From the NCBI GenBank assembly GCA_963648895.1, contig CAVJGK010000028.1, positions 1 to 14,635 of the forward strand: a DNA stretch of 14,635 nt, read 5' to 3'. Positions 6,871 through 13,422 of this stretch are shown piece by piece. The notes below the pieces were generated by a model. The model searched no databases, was not told the DNA's origin, and saw only the letters and a list, made by a program, of their open reading frames with translations. The translations under genes and the position numbers were made by a program. Positions within the stretch are counted from its first letter, which is position 1. Every line of letters starts with the position of its first letter. Origin of the DNA: UBA3210 sp963648895. GTDB lineage: Bacteria > Bacillota_I > Bacilli_A > RFN20 > CAG-449.

Positions 6871-7686
6871 TTATTTAGCCTTTCTTAAAATCACGATGTA
6901 ATCATGATTTAAATTTGCATAAAAGATTTTTGGATATCCTTGAAGCAATAATCCTCTTTGATCGTTATGATCATAGATGATTACATCTTGATAAAGGAAT
7001 CCTACCTTTTGGCCAATTTTAGCCACATCGGAATGAAATTCAACATAAGGTAAATTACCCTTTATATTACGATAATCTTCAACAATTAAAGCGCAATAAC
7101 CGTTTGTTTTAGTTACGCGATAAATTTCTTTTAAAACTTCTTCTAGCCTTTGACGATATTCATCATAAGTTAAATTATCAAAGACTTTTAAATCATATTC
7201 ATATTTCTTTTTTCTTTTATAAATAGGAAGACTTAAAGAAGATAATGTTAATTGAATCTCATGATCTTTAAGTTCTTTTAATCCTTCTAAGCAATCGCTA
7301 TTACAGATTTTATAATCTCCATTAACAAGTAAATTTAAAGAAGAAAGAATGTTTTGTGATGCATATTCAAAGTACTTTGGATTAATTTCAAAACCATAAC
7401 AAAATCTATTATTTCTAATTCCTGAAATAATTGTTGTTCCTGAGCCCATAAATGGATCGAGAATCTTATCTTCTTCTTTAGAATAAATATTGATTAATCG
7501 ATCAATAAGTTCTAAAGGAATAAGTTTCATATCATCAAAGCGTTCATTCTCTCTCATTGGAGGAATATCTTTATAGACGCTTTTGGAATGTTTAGCCCAT
7601 TCAGTCGCACTCATACCATTAAAAGTTAAATCTTTTTGTTCTTTAATCTTTTGGTAATCATGATTTTGTTTTTGTCTTTTTTCCAA
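6871..7686 (-). CDS. DNA-methylase-fold protein (N4/N6 amino-methyltransferase family) with degenerate catalytic motif
   Basis: A 271-residue protein. The N-terminal half has the SAM-binding motif I DPFMGSGTT (77-85), followed by GFEINPKYFEYASQNI (98-113). The second half starts like a methylase (ICNSDCLEGLKEL, 127-139) and includes LEEVLKEIYRVTKTNGYCALIVED (181-204). Motif I therefore precedes motif IV, a permuted order relative to the usual beta class. Where the catalytic (D/N/S)PP(Y/F) is expected after LTLSS, the sequence reads SLPIY (152-156), so the first Pro is replaced and activity is doubtful. The start is TTG at 7686 with AAAGGAG at good spacing; no better start is visible. Embedded between metal-chaperone GTPase genes, it may modify something other than DNA or act as a regulator. 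No restriction partner is present. Confidence 0.75.
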   Translation of the reverse strand: MEKRQKQNHDYQKIKEQKDLTFNGMSATEWAKHSKSVYKDIPPMRENERFDDMKLIPLELIDRLINIYSKEEDKILDPFMGSGTTIISGIRNNRFCYGFEINPKYFEYASQNILSSLNLLVNGDYKICNSDCLEGLKELKDHEIQLTLSSLSLPIYKRKKKYEYDLKVFDNLTYDEYRQRLEEVLKEIYRVTKTNGYCALIVEDYRNIKGNLPYVEFHSDVAKIGQKVGFLYQDVIIYDHNDQRGLLLQGYPKIFYANLNHDYIVILRKAK

Positions 7687-7699
7687 AATATACTCCTTT

Positions 7700-8647
7700 C
7701 TATGCGGTCATATTTAATACTTCTTCTTTTCCTTTGCCATCAATTATTTCAATTGAAATAGGATTTAAAATTAATTCTTCTTCATTGTATTCTTGTGAGA
7801 ATTCATAAGAAATTTTTGCAACGATATGAACCCAACATTTATTTGTTAATTTAACACCTAAATTATCACTCGCGAGGAATCCATACAATTGGACATCATT
7901 CGCGCAGCAATTCATAATCATTCTACCGGCGATAAATTGATTTTCAGGTAATTTATCAGTTAAAAATACCATTGCATCGTATTCAACTGTCTTATTTTCA
8001 TATCTTTCTTTATGATCAAATGTATCAACGTAGAATGTTGGATAATCATTTTCACTAATATTAATAACACTAGCTTCAACATCATAAGGTAAAGGTTCTT
8101 CAAAAGCATCGCTAGCTTTCATATTTTCATCAAAGATGTAATAAGCACATCTATTATTAATTAATTTTAAAGCTGTTTGATATGGTTCAATTTGTTCTTT
8201 AGAAGTTAATTTTGTAAAACATACTATTTGACTTCTTGAAATCATATCATTAAACTTTTGTCTCATGTTATTGAAATATACTCCAAAGGTTGAAGCATCA
8301 ATAAATGATACTACTTGGACAATTTCAATAGAACGTGGGAATTGTAATTTGTTAAGTTCCCACATGCCATTCATTTCAATAACAATACGATCTGGTTTGA
8401 CTCTTTTAATTTCTTTATCAATAACTTTGTAATCAAAGTCAGATTCATTTTCAAAATAAAGAATTTCGGTATTTGTTTTCTTTAATAAATCATTATCATA
8501 TTCAACTTCACCTTGTTCACAACAAACAAGTAAAGTTTTCATTAAATTGCCATCTTCAGGTTGATCATTATTCAATGTATCAATAATGAATGAAGTCTTA
8601 CCTGAATCAAGCATACCATTGATAAAAAATACTGGAATTTTCTTCAT
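7700..8647 (-). CDS. Divergent COG0523-like GTPase with C-terminal TIGR03943/YcgQ-like domain
   Basis: A 315-residue protein (317 if the in-frame GTG at 8653 is used; ATG at 8647 fits best because family members begin MKKIPV). Numbered from the GTG, the P-loop is GMLDSGKT (13-20) and the Walker B-like stretch IVIEMNGMWEL (90-100) parallels IIIEPSGVGKL of COG0523. The COG0523 metal motif CXCC is absent, replaced by CCEQGEVEYD (44-53). NKXD is replaced by FTKL (146-149). The C-terminal part has FIAGRMIMNCCANDVQLYGF (240-259), which I recognise as like the RF(V/M)(M/I)TCCAADA region of TIGR03943 proteins. Two adjacent Cys (249-250) may bind metal. It follows the large COG0523 gene with a gap of a few bases. 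A metal-chaperone or metal-relay role is inferred, not shown. Confidence 0.75.
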   Translation of the reverse strand: MKKIPVFFINGMLDSGKTSFIIDTLNNDQPEDGNLMKTLLVCCEQGEVEYDNDLLKKTNTEILYFENESDFDYKVIDKEIKRVKPDRIVIEMNGMWELNKLQFPRSIEIVQVVSFIDASTFGVYFNNMRQKFNDMISRSQIVCFTKLTSKEQIEPYQTALKLINNRCAYYIFDENMKASDAFEEPLPYDVEASVINISENDYPTFYVDTFDHKERYENKTVEYDAMVFLTDKLPENQFIAGRMIMNCCANDVQLYGFLASDNLGVKLTNKCWVHIVAKISYEFSQEYNEEELILNPISIEIIDGKGKEEVLNMTA

Positions 8648-8653
8648 AGACAC

Positions 8654-10075
8654 CTACTTTTTAAATAATGATGAAATTTTTTCTTCATCAATATGAGAAC
8701 CAATAACAACAATTCTACCTGTATAATCTGGTTCACCTAATCTAATTTCATAATCGCCTGCGACTAAATCAAAATAATACCATTTTTCATTGTCACTAGC
8801 TTTTAAAATACCTTTTGAACGAAGGATAATGCCATAAGGAGCATTTTCATCACATAATGTTTTTAAAATTGCTTCTAATTCATCATGAGAATATGATCTA
8901 GGAGTTTCTTCTCCCCAAGATGTAAATACTTCATCTGCATCATGTCCATGATGGTGGTGATGGTGGTGGCATGAACAATCTGGATCATCACATTCTTCGT
9001 CATGGTGGTGATGATGTTCGTGTTCTTCTTCATCTTCGTCGTCATCGTCGTGATGATGGTGATGGCATGAGCAATTTGGATCATCACATTCGTCATCTTC
9101 GTCATGATGGTGATGATGTTCATGTTCGTCTTCTTCATCTTCCCCGTGGCAGCAGCAACATTCATGTTCGTGGTGGTGATGTTCATGTTCTTCATCTTCG
9201 TCATCATCGTCGTGATGGTGGTGATGGTGATGGCATGAACAATCTGGATCATCGCATTCTTCTTCGTCATGGTGGTGATGATGTTCGTGTTCTTCTTCAT
9301 CTTCGTCATGGCAGCAGCAACATTCATGTTCGTGATGATGGTGTTCATGTTCTTCATCTTCATCATCGTCTTCATCGTCGTGATGGTGGTGATGGTGATG
9401 GCATGAGCAATTTGGATCATCACATTCGTCATCATCATGCATATTCTTCAATGTTTCTTTGATTAAATCATCTTTTAAAGAAACTTTTTCTTCTAAGAAG
9501 GCTAATAATTTGTCTCCATCTAATGTGGCAATATCAGTTGTTAAGATATTTGCTTTTTGATTAATTTCTTTAACTGCATTAACTGCTTCAACTAATTTAT
9601 CTTCAGAAATTTTATCAACTTTACCAATTACGACTGAGTCTGCTGATTCAACTTGATTGATAAAGAATTCACCAAAGTTTTTAATATACATTTTGGTTTT
9701 TCCTCCATCAACAACAGTTGCAAGGATATTGATTTTTAAATCTTCATCAACTTTAGCCACAGCTCCGATAATATCAGAAAGTTTACCTACTCCTGAAGGT
9801 TCAATAATAATTCTATCAGGATTATATTGAGCGATTAATTCTTTCATTGATTTAGAAAAATCACCGACTAATGAACAGCAAATACATCCTGAATTAATTT
9901 CTTTAATATTAATTCCTGATTCTTTTAAGAATGTGCCATCAATACCGATTTCACCAAATTCATTTTCTATTAATACAACTTTTTCTTCCTTAAGTTTCTT
10001 TGATTCAAATAATTTTTTGATTAATGTGGTTTTACCAGCTCCTAAAAAGCCAGATATAATATCAATTTTTACCAT
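8654..10075 (-). CDS. COG0523 (CobW-family) metal-chaperone GTPase with giant His/Asp/Glu/Cys metal-binding insertion
   Basis: A 473-residue protein, about 150 longer than typical COG0523 members. The GTPase domain has P-loop GFLGAGKTT (9-17), ENEFGEIGID (37-46), the diagnostic metal motif GCICC (63-67), IIIEPSGVGKL (89-99) and GKVD (151-154) in place of NKXD. A CobW C-terminal domain covers about 383-473. Between them, residues 213-379 are almost entirely His, Asp, Glu and Cys (60 His and 20 Cys by my count), built from repeats starting CDDP(N/D)CSCHH at 218, 274, 330 and 362. COG0523 proteins deliver Zn, Co or other metals in the cytoplasm; the insertion should buffer many ions. It is preceded by AGGAGG, itself inside a hairpin. 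It starts a tight run with the second GTPase, the methylase and HypB. Confidence 0.93.
   Translation of the reverse strand: MVKIDIISGFLGAGKTTLIKKLFESKKLKEEKVVLIENEFGEIGIDGTFLKESGINIKEINSGCICCSLVGDFSKSMKELIAQYNPDRIIIEPSGVGKLSDIIGAVAKVDEDLKINILATVVDGGKTKMYIKNFGEFFINQVESADSVVIGKVDKISEDKLVEAVNAVKEINQKANILTTDIATLDGDKLLAFLEEKVSLKDDLIKETLKNMHDDDECDDPNCSCHHHHHHHDDEDDDEDEEHEHHHHEHECCCCHDEDEEEHEHHHHHDEEECDDPDCSCHHHHHHHDDDDEDEEHEHHHHEHECCCCHGEDEEDEHEHHHHHDEDDECDDPNCSCHHHHHDDDDEDEEEHEHHHHHDEECDDPDCSCHHHHHHHGHDADEVFTSWGEETPRSYSHDELEAILKTLCDENAPYGIILRSKGILKASDNEKWYYFDLVAGDYEIRLGEPDYTGRIVVIGSHIDEEKISSLFKK
8939..9439 (-). repeat. In-frame tandem repeats encoding the metal-binding insertion
   Basis: Four copies of the CDDP(N/D)CSC module begin at codons whose 5' ends are at 9424, 9256, 9088 and 8992. 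The first two units are 168 nt (56 codons) long; the third is 96 nt (32 codons) and lacks the EHECCCCH portion. At DNA level copies 1 and 3 share one variant (AGCAATTTGGATCATCACAT on the + strand) and copies 2 and 4 another (AACAATCTGGATCATC). This points to duplication of a two-unit block. The low-complexity codons leave other frames open too. Confidence 0.9.
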
Positions 10076-10127
10076 AATAAAAACCTCCTATAAACTATAT
10101 AATAGTTTAACACTTTTAAGGAGGTTT
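10076..10127 (-). promoter_or_regulatory. Hairpin sequestering the ribosome-binding site of the COG0523 gene, with nested dyad
   Basis: A perfect 9-bp inverted repeat, AAACCTCCT (10081-10089 on the + strand) and AGGAGGTTT (10119-10127), places the only Shine-Dalgarno (AGGAGG, minus strand 10089-10084) in a stem. Inside it is a second perfect dyad, TAAACTAT-ATA-ATAGTTTA (10091-10109). On the minus strand the outer stem runs into TTTTT, so the same element could act as a terminator or attenuator after the zinc-ribbon gene. The inner dyad could alternatively be a protein operator. Confidence 0.6.
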
Positions 10128-10139
10128 ATACATTTATTT

Positions 10140-10541
10140 TTATTTTATTTTGATTTTATATCCTACGTGGCAAATAGGACAAGTTACATCATGTAATCCT
10201 TTCTTGTTTGGAAGACGAATTTTCTTCTTACAAGCAGGACAAATGGAAATAATTTTACTATCATCTCCATCAATTTTGATAGGTTTTTGTGTTTTGTATT
10301 TCTTTACCTTTACATCTTTAACCTTAATTTTATTAGGCATGTTTTTCACTTTACGAACAATTGTGTAAATAACAAAATATAATACAAATACTACACCGAT
10401 AGATAAAGTATAAATAAACGCAGGATAACCAATAAATAAGCTAACAAAGCAAAGAATACCACCTACAACCAAACTTACATAACTAGAGATTAATACATAA
10501 TTTGGTTTCTTCATAAGTTTCATATAATCGTTGATATCCAT
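10140..10541 (-). CDS. Small membrane protein with C-terminal zinc ribbon
   Basis: A 133-residue protein. Two hydrophobic segments (about 16-37 and 41-63) form a membrane hairpin, followed by a very basic linker (64-90). The C-terminal domain has CPAC (101-104) and CPIC (121-124), a four-Cys zinc ribbon. Both termini are predicted to be cytoplasmic under the positive-inside rule. AAGGAGG precedes ATG at a good distance. No specific family function is recognised. It lies between potD and the metal-binding GTPase gene on the same strand. It could be the first gene of the metal module or an unrelated housekeeping membrane protein; its zinc-binding domain and proximity favour the former only weakly. 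Confidence 0.75.
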   Translation of the reverse strand: MDINDYMKLMKKPNYVLISSYVSLVVGGILCFVSLFIGYPAFIYTLSIGVVFVLYFVIYTIVRKVKNMPNKIKVKDVKVKKYKTQKPIKIDGDDSKIISICPACKKKIRLPNKKGLHDVTCPICHVGYKIKIK

Positions 10542-10558
10542 TTATTTTCCTCCTTGTT

Positions 10559-10580
10559 ATTATAATACCTTAGATAAGGT
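10559..10580 (-). promoter_or_regulatory. Candidate promoter and operator in front of the zinc-ribbon/metal module
   Basis: On the minus strand a perfect -10 hexamer TATAAT lies at 10564-10559, just upstream of the AAGGAGG of the zinc-ribbon gene. Immediately upstream is a 14-bp dyad, ACCTTA-GA-TAAGGT (10567-10580, + strand), positioned where a repressor would block polymerase. No good -35 box is visible at 17-18 bp, so an activator or a weak promoter is possible. The dyad might instead be a weak hairpin at the end of the pot operon, but it lacks a T-run. Confidence 0.4.
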
Positions 10581-10590
10581 TAATTTTTAA

Positions 10591-11742
10591 TTAATTTGTT
10601 TTAACATCATTAACCATTGAAGTAACTTTTGTTAAATAGTTTTTATCAAAGTTAATTAAAGGTGTTCCTTTATATTTCTTCTCTCCTTCTAAGATTGGAT
10701 AATAAGTAGTCATTGCATAAGACCAAGCTTGTTCTGATATATCATCAGAATTTTTTAAACTAACTATCTCATTATAAGAAGAAGTTAAAGTTGTACAATA
10801 ACCAACTACTGATGCGTTATTATAAGCAACTTCAGGATCAAGGAAATAATTCATAAATTTATAAGCTAAATCAACATTTCTAGCATTTTTTGTTAAAACA
10901 AATGAATCCATAAAAGCAATGGTGTTATCTGGAACATAGATGTCGTAAGTAATATCATCAATTGTTTTATCTCCTTCTGCCATATCTTGATAAAACATAT
11001 CTAAGAAATCACCAGTATAAACAAAGGCAACATCTAAATCACCTTTTTGAATTTGCTTTTTTAATTCATCAGTTCCCCATTGATCAAAATTAGCTTTAAT
11101 TAAATCTTGTTTGACTTCTTTTAAATAATTATCACCAATATCATTTGGAGAATATCCTAAATGGAACATGCTGGCTGCATAAGAGTCTCTTGGAACATTA
11201 TACATGCCGGTAGTTGTAGATTCTGGTAATAAGTCTTTATTGAAGAAAGCATCCCAAGAATAAGTTTCTAATGCTTCTTTAAGACCTTGTTTTTGTTTGT
11301 TATACATAAGTCCAAATGTACCCCAGAAATAAGGAACTTGATAGTTTAAATATTCTTCAAAATCATATTCTGAAGCATATTCTTGTTCAATCCCCTTAAC
11401 ACCTGGAAGGAAATTATCTTGATTGAAATTAGATAATTTAGATGTATCGATTTTTTGTAATAAATCATTTTCATACATCTTTTTGACCATGTAATCACTA
11501 GGGACTACTAAATCATAAACAGTGGTACCACTTTTAACTTTTGAATAGAATAATTCATTGCTATCAGCGATTGAAATGCTTACTTCGCAATTATATTCTT
11601 CTTCAAATGCTTGGACCATTTCATCGTTTATATATTCACCCCAGTTAAGGATTAATAATTTGTCTTTACTTGAGCAGCTAGTATTAATAAAAGATGTACA
11701 TAATAAAGAAACTAGCATTAACATTTTCTTACTTCTTTTCAT
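10591..11742 (-). CDS. potD: Spermidine/putrescine-binding lipoprotein
   Basis: A 383-residue extracellular substrate-binding protein of a polyamine ABC importer. The signal peptide ends in the lipobox NTSC with Cys23. The mature protein begins with the family hallmark LLILNWGEYINDEMVQAFEEE (about 28-48), and PSDYMV follows near 81-86. VPYFWGTFGLMYN (about 136-148), DVAFVYTGD (about 237-245) and a C-terminal AYKFMNYFLDPEVAYNNASVVGY region also fit PotD. It overlaps the potC end by 14 bases and takes its AAAGGAAG site from inside potC. It is the last pot gene, with the metal module about 50 bases downstream and no strong terminator between. Confidence 0.94.
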   Translation of the reverse strand: MKRSKKMLMLVSLLCTSFINTSCSSKDKLLILNWGEYINDEMVQAFEEEYNCEVSISIADSNELFYSKVKSGTTVYDLVVPSDYMVKKMYENDLLQKIDTSKLSNFNQDNFLPGVKGIEQEYASEYDFEEYLNYQVPYFWGTFGLMYNKQKQGLKEALETYSWDAFFNKDLLPESTTTGMYNVPRDSYAASMFHLGYSPNDIGDNYLKEVKQDLIKANFDQWGTDELKKQIQKGDLDVAFVYTGDFLDMFYQDMAEGDKTIDDITYDIYVPDNTIAFMDSFVLTKNARNVDLAYKFMNYFLDPEVAYNNASVVGYCTTLTSSYNEIVSLKNSDDISEQAWSYAMTTYYPILEGEKKYKGTPLINFDKNYLTKVTSMVNDVKTN

Positions 11743-12586
11743 CTTTTTTTCTTCCTTTTATAACGTTCATTACAATAACACATAACATCGATACAATTGT
11801 AAATAATGATGAGAAAGCATAAACCGCAGGGGTTAAAGATTTTCTACCAATTGATGAATAAATCCAAATTGATAAAGTATCAAATCCATTACCGGTTGTA
11901 TAATAAGAAACTACGAAATCATCAAAACTCATAGTAAAAGCTAAGATCATACCAGAGAAAATACCAGCTTTAATGGCAGGAATAATGACTTTAATTAATG
12001 ATTTAAATGGCTTTAAACCTAAATCTAATGAAGCATCAAACATATTGCCATCAATTTCTTTAATCTTTGGTAGTACTGATAAAACAATATATGGCAATGT
12101 GAAATATACATGTGCGATCAATAAAGTTTTCCAACCAAAGAAATAAGGCCAGATTTTAACAAAGATAGAAAATACCAACATTAATCCAATACCTGTGACA
12201 ATATCGGCATTTAATAAAGGGATGTTATTTAACATCAATAAGAAACGTTTTGATTTCTTACCAAGTGAGAATATACCTACTGCGATTAAAGTGCCTAAAA
12301 CAGTAGAAATCGCAGTTGCGATAATAGAAATAATGAATGTATTCACAATTGAATTCCACAATGCACGTGAAGAAATAATTTTACCATACCATTCAAAGGT
12401 AAAGCCGGTAAATGTTGATACATTAGATGATTTATTAAATGATTGAATTAAGATAACGACAATAGAAGCATATAAAGCAATAACGGTCAATACGACAATA
12501 ATTTTAGAAAGAATATCCCATATCTTACTAGCTACTTTATGTTCTTTATAGCCATAATCTTCAATTTTTGCAACTTCGTATTCCAT
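11729..12586 (-). CDS. potC: Polyamine ABC importer permease
   Basis: A 285-residue membrane protein with about six transmembrane segments, PotC type. The EAA-loop region reads FDASLDLGLKPFKSLIKVI (about 183-201), the contact site for PotA. The stretch FTMSFDDFVVSYYTTG (about 217-232) is characteristic of PotC. A 25-residue charged N-terminus precedes the first helix. Its ATG overlaps the potB TAA by one base (TAATG), so translation is coupled. It pairs with PotB in the inner membrane channel. Confidence 0.93.
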   Translation of the reverse strand: MEYEVAKIEDYGYKEHKVASKIWDILSKIIVVLTVIALYASIVVILIQSFNKSSNVSTFTGFTFEWYGKIISSRALWNSIVNTFIISIIATAISTVLGTLIAVGIFSLGKKSKRFLLMLNNIPLLNADIVTGIGLMLVFSIFVKIWPYFFGWKTLLIAHVYFTLPYIVLSVLPKIKEIDGNMFDASLDLGLKPFKSLIKVIIPAIKAGIFSGMILAFTMSFDDFVVSYYTTGNGFDTLSIWIYSSIGRKSLTPAVYAFSSLFTIVSMLCVIVMNVIKGRKKDEKK

Positions 12587-13422
12587 TAGATTAATGTCTC
12601 TCCTTCCTTGTCGACTACATTAACAATGGCAATCGCGCCGAGAATCAATATTAAGATGACAATGCTTAATAAAGCGCCTGCATTGTAGTTCATATTTCTA
12701 AATAATTGGTCAATGACATTACCAATTAAAACAATATTTCCTTGTCCAAGGATTTCAGGAATCGCAAATCCTGACATACATGGTAAAAATACCATGATAG
12801 AACCTGTAATAATACCTTTAAAAGATAAAGGGAAAACTACTTTCCAGAATTTCTTAAAATTAGTTAAACCTAAATCTAATGCCGCTTCTTCTAAAGAAGA
12901 ATCTAATTTTTCTAAAGCGGTATAGATAGTTAAAATCATAAATGGAAGATATGTAGCGACTAAGCCGATAATAACCGCTAAAGGAGTACCAGCTAAATTA
13001 GGGCCAACTACATCTAATCCCCATGAATTTAAAATTGAAATAATGATATTATGAGGTTCCATAATATTTTTTAATGCAGTAATTCTTAAAAGAATATTGC
13101 TCCACATTGGAAGAATTAATAAAGTAACAATTAAGAATTTATTTTTAAAATGTGAACGATATATTTTATATGCGACAATATAACCAATTGCCGCGCATAA
13201 GAAAGTTGTAATAAAAGCATACATTAATGAATTACCAAAGCTGATCAATGTTGATTTTGTTGCAAGAATTGAAAAGTTGTTAAATGTAAATGCAGAACCT
13301 GCAATATCAACTCCTTCACAATCAACGAAAGATAAAATTAACATGATAAAGATTGGTAAAATGGCAAGAATGAATAACCATACATAATATGGAATGCCAA
13401 ATTTCTTAAAATATCTATTCAT
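12586..13422 (-). CDS. potB: Polyamine ABC importer permease
   Basis: A 278-residue membrane protein with about six transmembrane helices, PotB type. LPMWSNILLRITALKNI (about 104-120) and the EAA loop LEEAALDLGLTNFKKFWKVV (177-196) are clear, followed by FLPCMSGFAIPEILGQGN (about 212-229). The start codon lies inside the 3' end of potA (8-base overlap) in an AT-rich context, so it is probably translationally coupled. It forms the heterodimeric pore with PotC. Confidence 0.93.
   Translation of the reverse strand: MNRYFKKFGIPYYVWLFILAILPIFIMLILSFVDCEGVDIAGSAFTFNNFSILATKSTLISFGNSLMYAFITTFLCAAIGYIVAYKIYRSHFKNKFLIVTLLILPMWSNILLRITALKNIMEPHNIIISILNSWGLDVVGPNLAGTPLAVIIGLVATYLPFMILTIYTALEKLDSSLEEAALDLGLTNFKKFWKVVFPLSFKGIITGSIMVFLPCMSGFAIPEILGQGNIVLIGNVIDQLFRNMNYNAGALLSIVILILILGAIAIVNVVDKEGETLI

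Noticed and set aside
6871..7686. Restriction-modification system
   Set aside because: No endonuclease or specificity gene adjoins the methylase-like gene, and its catalytic motif is degenerate.
8875..9438. 187-codon minus-strand open frame over the repeat region (Met/Thr/Ile-rich)
   Set aside because: It is a shifted frame of the His/Asp/Glu repeat codons, open only because the repeats lack stops. It has no ribosome-binding site, and the COG0523 domains continue through the other frame.
8939..9439. CRISPR array suggested by regular repeats
   Set aside because: The repeats are in-frame coding units of uneven length with no unique spacers and no cas genes.
8971..9462. 163-codon + strand open frame over the repeat region
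   Set aside because: Antisense reading of the same repeats, low complexity, no start signals.
10076..10127. Zur box (B. subtilis type) in front of the COG0523 gene
   Set aside because: The dyad arms TAAACTAT/ATAGTTTA do not match the TCGTAAT-N-ATTACGA core.
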